60,000 bases of DNA from Apostichopus japonicus (lineage: Eukaryota > Echinodermata > Holothuroidea > Aspidochirotida > Stichopodidae), in contig NC_092561.1 of NCBI RefSeq assembly GCF_037975245.1, positions 312,001 through 372,000 of the forward strand, read 5' to 3'. The notes beneath the pieces are model-generated. The model was given only the letters and a program-made list of their open reading frames with translations. It was not told the DNA's origin and searched no databases. The position numbers and the translations under genes were made by a program. Shown piece by piece: positions 35,281 through 48,449 of the stretch (its first letter is position 1; each line of letters begins with the position of its first letter).

Positions 35281-37447
35281 AGTATTTCTGTTTTCATCTG
35301 TGTTGTCGACATCTTTCATTGTGTAACTTGCTCATGTCGGTATTCTTGCTTTGATTCTGTTTGAGAGATTCATGTTGAAACGATACAGATTATTTAGTTC
35401 TGTCTATTGTCATATTTTAGTATGATTTCTTACTAAAGCATGTGAATGTCGATGTTATCGAGAGCAACAATTTTTCTCCCTTTTCCTCATCCCTGCAGCG
35501 TATCATGGTAATGACTGTAGGCTTCCGTAATCCTCCACGAAGTTAAAGTCTTTGATGTTATCTTTAAAAAAACACGGATCCTTCTGTTTGCAAAGATGCT
35601 TTGGAAATAAACGAAACCCCGCCAGGCCAGTTTAAGAGCAATAAAAGGTAGTTTAATACATGCCATTGGAGAGGTACGGTGGATTTGCTTTACAGGTCCA
35701 ATGGAACCACAAAAAAGACAAACATGTACAATGGGATTTTATTCACAGATAATGAAACACCTGAGTGGTCGAGAATACAAGGGACGCTCTTAGATTCTCG
35801 TCAAACGATTCAGTTATACCATTATAGCTCCATGGTTATACTTTCCGAAACATAATACTTCGGTGTACTACTATAGAAGGTGCTTGTCTTCTACATAACA
35901 GAGTAAATGCAGACTACAATCTTGCAGTTCATTTCCAGGATGCGATAAACATGTAGTTGGGCTGGAAGAACTAATTTTTACAAGGTAAGCCAAGAAATGC
36001 TCAAAGAATAGCCTCAATTTTTATTTTTTGTAGCCAAAATATCTGGCATCCTTTTTATACAAATAATTACTTTGAAATATTATACATGAATTAGGACAAG
36101 AACAAAACGTATGCAAATGTTGCAAAGTTATTATTAAAAAGTTCTCTTGACGTATGCGAAGAAACGTGCTATTGTTAAAGCATCATTACCAAATGACTAG
36201 TGACGTCACTTGATTGGTTATAATTGGTTATTTATGGTTAATGATATCTTATTATTATTATGTACATATATGACAAATGCGTCATTGCTTATACGATTGT
36301 GTAATTTCAATTTTCCTTAGAGGACAATCTAGTCAGGGATTAATTGATCTCATTTTGCAAAGATTCTTTTAATTCTTCAATGTTTCAAATTACAAGGAAA
36401 AGGATTAAACACGTGTCTGAACAACGAACTGTTGAGAATATTTGCTCATTTACCAGGGTCGGCGGAGCTAAAGGAGGGGGTCACGATTTTGTGAAAGAAG
36501 ATAGAGGTGCAGCCCTATTTTGTTGATGAAAACAGCCTCTTTCCATTATCGTAGCGATAAAATGATATTTTGTCATTAAAAATTGTGACCTTGAGTCGTT
36601 AATAAGTATGGAAACATATAGGCCTAATTAGAAAGTACATCTTCATGGAAATTGTGCAGGCTACTTCAGAGAGTTTTGTAATTTATATTGAACGTGACGT
36701 ATCGGCTTCTTATGTATTTGTGTTATAAACGCATCTTATAACAGTACCTTATTTGCTCATATAAACTTGCTTTGCACACAAACGTTCGTTGCAAACCCCA
36801 CAAATTCAGCTGCTTTGACCAGTGTATACTTTTTATGTCAGACTGGGTGACAGTGTAATCGTCTTAGTTTTATTACTTTAGACACGTAAGGCTGCATATA
36901 AGCTATGACAGCGAGTTGGCTATTGACACGTCGAAACACAATGGAGTATAACGGGATGATTGGAACAATAAATATTACGGGCTTGCAAGGGCTATGGAAT
37001 AATGGCAGTGAGTTGCCATGGAGAGCTAGATCAGACCTGATGGTTATTATGTAACAGGGTCTCCAGTCTGAAATCTTCATTTCTCTGTTAGTCTAGTTAT
37101 GACAATAAGAATGCATTATTCGTAATAGATATTTCTATGAGCCCTCAGTCTATAAGTCTTGTTGTGGTCGATTCCTCAATTTGACTTTTAAGTTCAACGC
37201 CATATCAACTAATTGTGAGTCGTATATGAGGATCTCCCACCCCACCCCGCCCCATCCCAACACCTCCACCCGAAAAATTGTATTGGACATATGATTTAAT
37301 GTTTAATATTTTGGTAAATGGAATAACACGGAACTGATGATACCGTCAATTGCAGTTGTTGCTGCTACAACGGATGGTGACGTCATGATATTGCAGAAAC
37401 TTGAGTTAGAGTTAAAGGGGGATTTAGGACATTATGCTATCAATGCT
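35281..37447. other. Non-coding, nothing recognised
   Basis: AT-rich sequence with no supported gene or repeat family. Confidence 0.5.
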
Positions 37448-37749
37448 CAGCCGATTCACACAGAGATTAACGTAACTAATGTAAATATTAGCATTTTGTA
37501 CCACAGTTAGAACTGAATCGTGCTGATAAATATGATAAATTGGTATAATTTGCTATTAGGATTACATTAAGAACTGAGGATATGTGTAATTCCAACAAAT
37601 CCCAACTGGATTCATTAGAATTACACATATCCTCAGTTCATACAGTAATCATAATAACACATGCTACCGATTTATAGCACGATCCAGTTTTTACTTTGGT
37701 ACATAACTTTAAGATTTACAGTAGTAACTATGTTCTCAGTGTGTTTCGA
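37448..37749. mobile_element. Fold-back element (copy 1)
   Basis: About 300 bp forming a near-complete hairpin. The outer arms start CAGCCGATTCACACAG and end in the inverted CTCAGTGTGTTTCG. The centre has a perfect inverted pair CTGAGGATATGTGTAATTC / GAATTACACATATCCTCAG around a short loop. A close copy is at 54046-54353 and a related longer element at 46486-47004. No coding capacity. Confidence 0.75.
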
Positions 37750-39748
37750 CATTAACCATCGAGTTCATCGATGTTTGAAGTAAAGAGCATATGTCCAATG
37801 AACCGAGGTCAGTCTCCTAAATGCAAGACCATCGACATGGAATGCCTGTGCAGGTTTAAAACTATTTGATTTGAAAACGGCAAATACTTTAATAACCTAG
37901 ATTTTAATAAATTATTATCTGTTAACCTGTATTACAGTTATAGAGAGAAATGAAAAGCGGTAACCTGTGTGGTTAATTATAAACAAACTTGAACTGAGAA
38001 GAGGAATGTTCGTCTATAGAACGGGATTCCGACCGGTGACCCAGAGTTGAAACATGGTTGTATTAAAAGTACGTAGCAAATGGAAAGAGCTTATTCAATT
38101 TGAATTACCACGATGTTCCAGAAGGGTGTTATTTGCACAGAGCTTAATTTTCTGCTGCCTAAGGTCACTTTCGTTTCCTGAGGGGAGTAGGTGGCAAACA
38201 TGTCAAATTCCCTGTCCTATCTTGCATGTCATCGTGCCCTGAAGTTGGCATTTATCACAAAGGCCATTCAGAGATGAGAATAGTGACAACATTTGATGAT
38301 TATCTGTCAACTTTATTAAAACTTCGACTTTTGACAGATGATGGACTTGTGGGGTATTTTGTTAAACTTATTAAACACAAGCAACTATACTTAAATCAAA
38401 TAAAGCATATGGGTTCTGACATTGATCGAGGAGAATATAACAACGCAGTGTGTTTTATTTAGGGAATACGCCACATCCATCTGAAAAGTATAAAATGTAA
38501 TCAAATGTTCAGAAGTTGATGTTATATGTCATTTCCTGATCAGTCATTCCGAAGCTCTGAAATGATCACCTGCTAGCACAAGTTGGTTTTGCTTCCACTC
38601 AATGGTAAAGCAACATGCTCGATGTTTTCCTTTATTTTATTTTTCATTTTTATTTTTGGTCTTCGTGGGATTTTTTTCACAGTTTTTTTTTTTATTGGTA
38701 ACTTTTGTCTGATGCTCGCGCTGTGGGAATTCTTAAACATGCATACCTATGTTACCTCTACGATATGTTTGGGGTTATATCAATCCGCACATACAACTTA
38801 TGCAACAAGTCGAAAGGGGAAATGTATACTTTTCTCTTTATCATAACATATTAGTACAGCGTTTTGAGTGGAGAGACGAGATCAATGACAACACTTTTTT
38901 TCTTTGTATGCTTGCCAGTTGCACATGACAGCCAAAATTAGAATGTAATTTTTTTTTCTTATAAATCAATATCTCACTTTGATACAGTAATTTTCAGAGT
39001 TAACAGTTAAAATTGGCAGAAAACTTTGTATAAACTTTGAGATAACCAATGCAACTCTTTATCTATTAATTATTCTTGCCATATACTTATTTTCGTAAAG
39101 TGTATTTTGTGAGGTTTTCGTACCACAATTAATTGTTCAATTGGCAAACACACTAAATTGCTTACTACAACATCATATAGTTTCTAACTGGAATGTTACC
39201 ATAGCTGAAGTCTTGATCTATCATGGCACAAATTCAACCCTGCGGTACCATGACTGTTTCGATTTTGGGTAAGAAAAGGGGGGAACGTGTTATACGGTAC
39301 TTCCCCCAATCTATATGTATCAGTTCATGTTTATTCCTATCGTCAGTAGTGTATCTCAGTCTTCAACATCCAACCACCAAATGTGACGATGAAAACTCAA
39401 AAAAAAAACACATTCACACTCAGTACCCCAGTCTTCAGGAACTTCTTCAACGGGCGTATGTATATTACTCCCATCGTGGTTTGAAACCTAGGCTTACTTG
39501 TCTTTAGAGGAATTGCGGCCACGGCATGTTATCTTTATTCTTTTCTACTCCGCGTAGGTATCAATCGTTCAGAACATGCGCAATCTCAAAACGTACATGC
39601 GTAATCCGAGCTGAAGATCATGCAGTCACTGTATTATTGACGATAGTGAAGGAAACTCGTTCGTCAATGGTGGAAGTGCATTGTGCATTACCCATGCAGA
39701 GAGCTGAACGAGAACTAGATCAGCCAGTTACAAATGTTGTCTAGGGAC
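37750..39748. other. Non-coding, nothing recognised
   Basis: An ATG at 39223 leads 16 codons to a GTAAG donor, but there is no other support for a gene. Confidence 0.45.
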
Positions 39749-39952
39749 AGCCAGTTGGGACAATTTCCTAATGCTAATACCTCTCTAACCTGTACATCAA
39801 TATCATGCTTCAAAGCACTGGTATTGACAGTGCAAACAGTTCTTAACCTTGATCTGATAGAAACATGATATTCATACTGCTCATACTGACAATACGAGTG
39901 CTATGGAGGCGGGGCATGACACTACAGTATAGCAAAAAATTGTCCCAACTAG
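39749..39952. mobile_element. hAT-like MITE, second copy
   Basis: Inverted ends CAGCCAGTTGGGACAATTT and (reverse complement) CACCTAGTTGGGACAATTT. CTAGGGA flanks both sides (a 7-bp match). The interior is the reverse complement of the 29993-30199 copy. Confidence 0.75.
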
Positions 39953-41300
39953 GTGCTAGGGATGGTAATCAAATCGTCTCAATGGTAATAAACAACATTC
40001 TTGATTTTAATGATTCCTACATTTTGACGAGAATATCGATGTGTTGGGAGATAACAGTCCATGCTACGATTACATCGTGTTGTTTTAACGTTACCCCAAA
40101 CTCACAGTCATATGCAACAATGAACCGTCTAGTGCAAAGTCACCGAGCCACCGATATATAGTTTCTTTGCATTGTTAGTTTGGCTTGGAGAAAAATACCT
40201 TAAAGAAATGTATCGATTTTGAAATATCGTAACAGAATAGACGACCCGCAAACCTTGACTTATCGAAATATCAAAGAATATTTCGAATTGTAAGCATTTT
40301 ATTTGTTTTTAGCATGCTATTGATGATATGAAAGTATTCCTTTTCCGACGACGACGACATTGCAAAATGGAATGAACTCATGAAGAATGAAATTACTTGA
40401 GAAGAATCGTTTAAATTTCATTGTCTCCAAAAATGAGTTGAATAAAGAGTGCGTTTTAAGTTGCCTGTTAGTAAGCTGTGTAAAGAGAATGATTCATTCC
40501 ATCCCGTTCCCTCCTCACCTCAGTTTCACCTTTTCTAATAATGTCCATCCTTCTTCAATTATTCTACCTTTATGTCCCCTTTCATTTCCAAACCGCTATT
40601 GGCAATCCTCTTTTCGGTTTCTTTAGCGATACCTTTTCTCAATTTCTTTGGTTCCGTGGTTCGTCAGCTTCTTCTTCTTCTATGCGCCGTTCTATTCATG
40701 TGCTAAGCTTGTCTGCTATTTTTCTTTCAATCCTGCAACTCTGACTCTTATAAAGTGATGAAAAGCATCCAAAGGCAAGTCCTTGAATAAAATTTTACTC
40801 ACAGGAAAGTTTTTTCCCCTTCAAATTCGTAAAAGGGTTAAATACAAATTGCAAATAAAGTGAACGAAACCAATACACATCAAGTAAAAGTGTAAAATAG
40901 TTTGGTTTGGTAATTTTCATTTCACATTACTGAAAAAGAAGTAAGATAGCATTTTACTTTTATATATTTACAACATTTTTCTTTATTCCTAAGACATTTT
41001 TGCGGACTGACTTTGAAATGCACTGAAAAATATGTATATATGTTTGCTTCATGTTTATGATGCATTGTTTCCGGTAAGTTTGCGAGGGCCGCTTAACCGA
41101 CTTACCAGGCGCCATTGGCAATTCAAATGACGCACTTGCCCCTCTCCGTCCCACTCACCGGTACCCACACAAATACCCCAAACCTACACCCCAAGCGACA
41201 CCTCTATTCCTTCGTGCAATGATACGGATCTGGCTAATATTTATCTCTTATATATTTCCACGAAGACCGCCGTTGCAACTGCAACAATTTTATTATGTAT
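39953..41300. other. Non-coding, nothing recognised
   Basis: A pyrimidine-rich patch lies at 40500-40740. No supported gene. Confidence 0.5.
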
Positions 41301-41304
41301 ATGA

Positions 41305-41665
41305 GTATAGAAGTGTGTATGCAAATGCGTAAGGACTTATATTAAAGTAAAAAATCAGTTTGGATAGAACGCAAGTCTATAGAAACGTGCAAGTGTGCTT
41401 GCTAAAGGGCAAGAGCATAGAAACGTTCACGTGTGTATGCATATGTGCATGTGCACGCAGGCGTGCAAGTATGTTTGCAAAAGTGCCACTGTATATCAAC
41501 GTGTAAGTGTCTATATGCAAACGTGCAACTGTATACCAACGTGCAAGTGTCTTTATGCAAGTGTATGGAAACAATTTCCTAAGTGTGTATGCAAAAGTGT
41601 AAGTGTATAGAAATGTGCAAGTGTTAATGCGAAAGTGTGGGTGTATAGAGACGTGCAAGTGATGC
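41305..41665. repeat. Degenerate tandem repeat of GTGCAAGTGTATATGCAAAC type
   Basis: Many imperfect copies of a roughly 35-40 bp unit built from GTGCAAGTGT, ATGCAAA(C/A)GTG and GTATAGAAAC blocks. ORFs on both strands over this array are artefacts of the repeat. Confidence 0.75.
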
Positions 41666-42904
41666 ACCAGTGCATTTCAATAGAATACCTGTAGATTTTT
41701 GTCAGTTGCGTAATCTCTAAGCTTTCTCCAAAACAATTCATTACGTGATCACAGCGGTACCCCATTAACATTGAAATAATTTGCAATTTATGAAGTAGGT
41801 ATGAATTCTTCTATACTCGATCTATCAAACTATGAACTCTATTATGTTTTGAAAGTGGAAGAAATGTATTCTTGCTAAAGGAAACTTTACCACTCTTTTT
41901 ACAGTTAAAGTGAACAGAATATTACTGATGTGGATTGTAAGAGGATTAGTAGACAAGTGAAGTAGAGAAGAGAGAAAGTAAAATGAATAAAAGTATCAAT
42001 TGATGAAAGACAACGATAAGGAACGTGTTGAGTTTATGACCAAACTATGGCTGGGTGGAAAGAGTGTACTAGGGAAACCAAGTCAAGTATTAAATGTAAT
42101 CGTTAGAGCAAGCGTAAAGTCTATCGCTGCAAATCATATTTAGAAATTGGCTAACATTTTAACAGAGATTTTGCTCTTGAATTAAATATGCATAAACTTT
42201 AAGAATTTATTACCAGCTGATTACAGCATTGGGAAAGAAGAGAAGAAATATTTCACGTTTTACAGGCCAATACAATAACTCTTGGACTAAAAAAACGAGG
42301 GTTTGACTAGAGTGCTGCATTGAATTAAAAAAAAATAATAATCACCGACCATCATCATCATTATACTTTGGAATCGCTTTGTAGTATTTTAATAGCATTA
42401 TTATGCGAAAGTAAACAAATTCCTCGCCATTTGGTCACCAACTCCGAAGTCGAAACAGGACTCAAACTTTCAAAACTTTTCAAATTCGTGAGATTATTTA
42501 TTTATTCATGAAAGAAACAGAGGGAGTCGCTTGACGTACAGACGTACATGGATGATGTAAAGATTGACACTGTTTCTTAACAATGTTATACATAGATAAG
42601 GCCTCTTTTGCTGTAATAACACCCACCGGCGAAACTATTTTTGTCCCCTATTTTTCTTTTGGTTGAAACATCGGGCATGCAGAATTTATCACTTAAAGGG
42701 ATTGGCAAATATAGCTGGCTTTGTTGAACTTTCACGAAAAGAGAAGAAAAAACACGTTATTTAGCAACTAGCGATATCTTCCTTAAATGTGTTTGTTTAA
42801 ATGAACCAACCTGACAATCATTTTCTGCTTATTCAAGAAAACAAAAGTAACAAAGAAGGTGGTTTTGCAATGCCATCAGATAAACTTGTTTTCGAGAGTC
42901 TTAC
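41666..42904. other. Non-coding, nothing recognised
   Basis: No supported gene or repeat family. Confidence 0.5.
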
Positions 42905-42956
42905 CTTTTTCTTGGGTGGGGGTCATTTCAAGTTGATATTGAAAATTTGTTCCCGT
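42905..42956 (-). CDS. Possible 52-bp exon, downstream of the tyrosine-rich chain
   Basis: Minus-strand segment ending at donor AAAAAG|GTAAGA. It is open as TGTNFQYQLEMTPTQEK, entering in phase 0 and leaving in phase 1. Its acceptor is weak and its phase does not match the exon ending at 43172, so it may belong to another splice form or be chance. Confidence 0.2.
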
Positions 42957-43171
42957 CTTTAGAATATTATCTACCTCTCATGATATATAATGATTCGTTT
43001 ACATGATTTCACACCGCATTAATTTACATTGTCTCTCAGCCGCCATAGATTATCTTCATCTAAATTGTAAAGTCTTTGAAGTTCCGACCTTCGGTATGCC
43101 CTTTGAGAGAAGTGTTGTAAATCATGGCGAAATAAATGTACACCAATATTGCAAACAACAACAACACATAC

Positions 43172-44256
43172 CACTAAGGATGATCCCTTTAAAGTAAGAT
43201 CGATACAAATAATTTGATGTTGTCGGTGAAGATAAGTTGCTAGAGGAGTAAACTTTGGGATAATAGTGTTGAGAATCAGCCATGTCTTTGAAGCAGGAAT
43301 GTAAGGTAACAAACATGAACAAAGGATAGAGACTGGTTTTGTTTTTCTTCTTCGTAACTGTATTAATGTTTTGTTGCAGCCTGTTTGTGTTTCGTAATTA
43401 TACTTCTTATTTTCTGACAGTTTGCACCGACTTACTGAATTTTATTATTTAGATAAAAACGAGAGAAAACGTTGTGCGTTGTTAAAGCAAGCTAATTTAT
43501 GTTTCAATAAATTTTATATACCTTACTGATTAAAAGAGAGAATTCATAATCAAGGTAGTTTTTGAATCTCTGCAAAATATATGGGCTCATTATAATATGT
43601 AATTTTTTAACAAGATAAAGTTCGTATACGAATTGCACAGAAGTTGAGAGCTGAATAAATTCATGGCACTATGTCCGCACTACTAGTTGAAAACTTTCCC
43701 CCATCACTATTGTTTCTTGCAAAAATATTTATTCTAAAGTTTGCGAAAATTAACAAATGTAACGGACAACATGTACCTACCTGAGTAAGTTACATCATCG
43801 TAAGAGTTGAGCTAACCAAATAAATTGTCTTTGTAAAAGGCTACGTTATATTTTCACATCATTACCCATAGGAAAGTAAAAAATATATATAAATTTACAA
43901 AACAACTAATTTGATAACACCTTTTTTTACAGAGTAGATTGACAGCTAAATAAAATATTCCTAACATTGCACATACCAACCAGAAATCAGCAATCGATAC
44001 ACAAAGGAGGAATCATATTTGAATGACAAAAATCAGATCATATGAGGACACACACAAACTGTGTTCAATACCAGACGGAAAGAAGGAACAGTTAATCTCA
44101 TAAACTATCGCATATAGTATAAATTTCTGGTCTATATGGAGAATGTGTTGGAAAGCGGTTGCCTCTAAACGACATTTACCAACGGAATATACCTCAGGTA
44201 GTGTTCTTTGAAACATCATCTGTACAAATGCCCTATAATTACCATCTGAGCTATTG
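43172..44256 (-). CDS. Candidate three-exon chain encoding a tyrosine-rich segment
   Basis: Three minus-strand exons join in phase. 44256-44193 has acceptor GCTGTCAG, donor GAG|GTATAT, and reads NSSDGNYRAFVQMMFQRTLPE in part. 43811-43781 has acceptor TTATTTGGTTAG, donor CAG|GTAGGT, and reads LNSYDDVTYS. 43285-43172 has acceptor TTCCTGCTTCAAAG, donor GTG|GTATGT, and reads from MADSQHYYPKVYSSSN through NYLYRSYFKGIILS. Introns are 381 and 495 bp. The product is rich in tyrosine and serine: VTYSDM resembles an SH2-binding motif, and YYPKVY and NYLYRSY follow. This looks like a cytoplasmic signalling tail, but no domain or membrane segment was tied to it and the gene was not recognised. A possible 27-bp exon at 44368-44394 fits its entering phase. 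Confidence 0.35.
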
Positions 44257-44936
44257 CTGACAGCATTGCATAACGAAAATACTATCATGTTGAAGGAAAA
44301 ATTCTGCACTAGTTTTTATCAATGTACAAGTTTGACCTATCCGGTATTTTGGTTCAGGCTGGCTTACCTATACCAAACTTTGCCATACGATAAACTGATT
44401 ATATTTATGTATTATTGATTCTCGATATCTACTGTTAATTTTTCATTCTGGTAGTTTTGGTTTGGTTGTCTTAAAGGTTTTGTTTTTGTTTTGTTAGTCC
44501 ATTGTAAGGTTGTGCTAAGCTGACATTACTTATACAGTTAATATCTAATATTTGTTTATTTGGTTGAATATTTGCATAAGGTTCTTGTAATGTGTTTCTC
44601 CAATGTTATTACTCAGAGCGCTGCCATATTGGTCCTAATACACGGGATGTATAAACTATTTACAAGTTTCTGAATCAAATCAACACGACCATGTGAAAGG
44701 GCTCACAAACATACTAACATGCTGTATGAACTTGCATACGGACACAATTGAGATTTGACTACTTCAAGGTTCGACTTGTGCGGTTTGACCAAACAAACAA
44801 AACAGTGCTTTAGAAAAAACAAGTTAAGGTGCTTAAAACAATTATTTGTGCTTGAAAATTTGACATTATGTTTCGAAAGAACCCTTTTTTGATAATTACT
44901 ATCGACAGTGAATATACTACAAGTGATAAAACTCAC

Positions 44937-45062
44937 GGATATTTTATAATTTGCAGTCACAGACTGCAGCTTGTAAAGTTTCGCGGAACTAGTACGACCT
45001 ATATGACAGAGCCCTTTATTGATTTTGGGCGTGGCTTGAGAGCCCCATTGATAATAGATATG
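44937..45062 (-). CDS. Possible exon upstream of the tyrosine-rich chain
   Basis: A 42-codon minus-strand segment, phase 0/0, from a moderate acceptor (CCAATATCAAG) to donor TCC|GTGAGT. It reads HIYYQWGSQATPKINKG, continuing with SAKLYKLQSVTANYKIS. The composition looks coding, but the frame is open well beyond both splice sites, and its phase does not match the next candidate exon without a missing one between. Confidence 0.25.
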
Positions 45063-46485
45063 CTTGATATTGGCAGAATTTGAAAGTAGTTTGTTGTCCA
45101 TAGTAGTAGTATCATTTGGTGTCTATTAAAAACTTAAACTAGGAAGTAAAATCGGTGTAAAGACAACCAAAAAAAAAAAAAAGCTGATCAAATCATATAA
45201 GATAGCATAAAGTAAATGAAAACTCGATAATAGAAGTTATTAGAGTGATGATTAATATACTTATATCAAAAAGTTCCGTGATCGTTTTATATCGAACACA
45301 CGTCCTTGTAAGGGTTACCAGAAAATGTTATTAAATAAGCTTTAAAAAAGTACTTATTAAAAATTGAGTTGAATGCCAGCCACAGTGACATTTGAAATTA
45401 ACCTCTGGGGTATATCTGAACACACATTCATATGGATCCATAGACTTTTCTTTATATTACCTGTTGACGTAGAGATTCCTCTGTTCCCTCTTACGATTGT
45501 CACACCTCGGCTGTAATTTATTCATTACAGTTCAACTGCCTGTAGTCAAGACGAGCTTTAACGACATTGAAATGTTATTATAGAGAGCGATTACACCTTT
45601 AGGGGCAAATGTGACATTGTGGGACAGTAAATAGATCTTAAGCAGCAATGGGCTCTCAAAAAGCTTAAAGATATTTAAAGGTTATACCATATAATTACTT
45701 CTAATAATGAGTGAGAAGAGAATCGAATGTCACATGAATGAGTAAAGCAACGTATAGGTATAGGCTAGCAACAATGGGAAACGTTTTCTTGCATTAAATA
45801 TAGTGCACGACGAGTCTTGCTGAAAGGGAGAAAAGATATTGGAGTTGATTGAAATAATCTCGGATGAGTAAGGAAATATAATTTGTATATCAATTGTAAA
45901 GACGATTGGGAAGTATGTAATTGCTCTGAGTGAAACAATCCGTGAGTGTCCAAAGTGACCACAAACAGTAACTGCATGGTGTTATAACTAAACTTTTGAA
46001 ACACTTTGCCAGATACCTCGTTTAGTGCCTATTAGCATAAAAAGCATCATGTGAGAAGTTGAGGTCTTAACACAAGGTCATGTTTCTAACCTCATGCTTT
46101 CGGTGCAATCGTTTTAGGGACCTCGATATGTTTTGCTTCAGTTGACAATGCAAACATATGTGGTGACAGGATTGTGCCCACCAAACAGATTATATCCAAT
46201 GCCAAAACATGTTAATTATTCAATGCCAAAACATGTTTAATTTATCTTTTCTCTCACTTATTGCGCGCTTCAAAATATTTGCATCACATTCCTTCTTTGC
46301 ATTTTGGATCAAAGCAAGAGAGAGAGATGGAGAAAGAGAAAGACAGAACCAGACTCGAATCTGACGATTTATGTCCATTACCTAATATAATATAGAGAAA
46401 CATCGAACAGGCCAACTTAATCAAACATAATTCTCAAAAGTTTGCACCATCGTTAGCGAAAATGGCCGTAGAATTTGTAAAAAAA
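45063..46485. other. Non-coding, nothing recognised
   Basis: Includes an imperfect direct pair AATGCCAAAACATGTT at 46198-46235. No supported gene. Confidence 0.5.
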
Positions 46486-47004
46486 CAGCCGATACTCATA
46501 GCTGGAACAGCAACTACTGTTCATGTTCCACAGCTGTGCACCAGTAATTACTACTTTGTGTTCATAACACGGTAAACATGTGTTACAGGTGGCACTGTAA
46601 CAACTGCAGAGCTGTTAAATTCTTCCCATGTAAACAACTGCGCGACTGGACAAGGAGTCTATGAAGATGAGAATGCCTACGAGATGAAGTAAAGGAGGTA
46701 CGGTACCGCTTGATTACAGTTCAAAGCTCCCTTTAAATTACGCCAGTTCGTCATGCCGAGAACGAAGAAAGGGTATATGTATATGTTCGGGTATATCCAT
46801 ATGCCTACTTATAGCATAAAACGACTAGATACGACTTTATTTTAGAATCGCGTATTAAAGAACTCGCACTAAATGGTTGGTACAGCAACTACTGTTCATG
46901 TCCCACAACCGCGAATCAGTAATTACTACTCTGTGTTCATAACACGGGTAACATGTGTAACAGGTGGCACCAGTAGTTACTGTACTAGCTATGAGTATCG
47001 GGTG
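46486..47004. mobile_element. Third member of the fold-back family, with an internal duplication
   Basis: The left end (CAGCCGATACTCATAGCTG...CAACTACTG) is inverted at the right end (CAGTAGTTACTGTACTAGC...GAGTATCGGGT), giving arms of about 37 bp. The CCGAT ends and the ACAGTAACTACTG block match the ends of the elements at 37448 and 54046. Inside, a roughly 91-bp sequence is present twice in direct orientation (46504-46594 and 46878-46969). Confidence 0.6.
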
Positions 47005-47263
47005 CAATGTAACAGAATAACACATTTAAGTTGTTGGACCCAAACTTTTCTGTATTGGAATCGAATTGTCATAACTGGATAATGACGAGTGGCCAAATGA
47101 TCGCAACCATGGACATGTCTTAGTTATCCAATATAGGTTGAATTACCGATTACGCCTTGTAGCCTACATGTTATAGTGTGGTAGGATAATGGTACATCGT
47201 ATGAGGAAGTTACACGTACATATATGCAGTCTATAGTCAAATATCAAAGACAGACCTAAGCGC

Positions 47264-47456
47264 CTATTGACGAGAAATGTAACCGATGTTTTCAACAGAT
47301 GAGTTCACTCCGGATGTCATCTGCCTTGCCTCCGTAATACTAATTTTCAAGTGCTTTCGTCCGAAGATGTCGTAGTTTTGCCTTGGCTTCGACACGCGAT
47401 TTACCTTTTCTCGGACTAAACCGGAAACAAATAAACGTGTTTGCGCATCCATTAAA
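47264..47456 (-). CDS. Possible terminal exon of an unknown gene
   Basis: After a pyrimidine-rich acceptor (CCTCTTCGACTGTTAG) the minus strand is open for about 64 codons to a stop: MDAQTRLFVSGLVREK, then KPRQNYDIFGRKHLK, ending ENIGYISRQ. The charged composition and CpG-containing codons stand out from the AT-rich surroundings. A GTAAAT donor inside it (after VREK) leaves the exon end uncertain. No family recognised. Confidence 0.25.
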
Positions 47457-48353
47457 CTAACAGTCGAAGAGGTTATGTAAAGTATCACACACTATACGTA
47501 GTATTAGTTGAATTGCGTCTTATAGCATGTGAAAATAATCACAAAGTGTTGTAATTGTGTAACGTCGCATACATAATGGCCTCGATAATCAAAAAGGTTA
47601 ATAGCACTAAACCATCGTATATAAAGCTAATAGCAGTTTGCACCCTTTGTTTTCTTCTTGTAAATGTCCCCACATGTGTGAAGAAGTTGTAAAAGATCTC
47701 GCGATTCAGTCATAATTCAATAACGGTATATACCGGTCAGCAGTTTGGAGTGAAGATATACCAATTTAGGAACTTACTATATTACCTCATGTTTTGCTGA
47801 AATATATTAAAAATCGTTTACATGGAGCGCACTCCCGACTTCGACACGACATTATTCTAACATCTGAATAATAAAGTAGTTACAATCCTCTAAACGACCA
47901 TAAATTTAAGCTTCTGTTGCTTTCGTAATAAAATTATTATTATTTACTTATTTTTAATCTCCAAACCGTGGGCGGTAAATCAAATCTTCAGTAATAGCTT
48001 CCAAAAATCCCTTGTAAAATTCAACAAAAAATACGTATAAGGAATTAGGATCGAAACACGGAATTCCATGGTTGTCTATACATACATGTCGTCAACATGT
48101 TCATACTGTTTATGATTCCTACAACTGATCAGTGAAAACGGTATTGTTCAATCTGAAATGCGATGTGAGATCGTTTCATTATGGAATTAATTAAATACTA
48201 ATTTGCATATTTCATAGTTTTGCATTAATGATTTCAATTAATTGAATCAATGTGTACACTTGCACATTAGTAACTATTAGACACATCTTACTTCACAGAA
48301 TTTGCAAACAATTTGATAGACTTTGCCATGGTTGCTGATGTTTGCCAGTTTAG
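47457..48353. other. Non-coding, nothing recognised
   Basis: Short ORFs only. Confidence 0.5.
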
Positions 48354-48449
48354 TAAGTGCAGGGACCCTTTCAAGTGTAAGTGCAGGGACCCTTTCAAGT
48401 GTAAGTGCAGGGACCCTTTCAAGTGTAAGTGCAGGGACCCTTTCAAGTA
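48354..48449. repeat. 24-bp tandem repeat, four copies
   Basis: Four near-identical units of 24 bp built on GTGCAGGGACCCTTTCAAGT. Because 24 is a multiple of three, two + strand frames stay open and give repeated KCRDPFKC or SAGTLSSV peptides. No other sign of a gene, so it is called a minisatellite. Confidence 0.9.

Noticed and set aside
44703-45101. Whole 132-residue minus-strand ORF as one protein
   Set aside because: Only the part between an acceptor and a GTGAGT donor (44937-45062) looks coding; the rest is AT-rich filler with no similarity.
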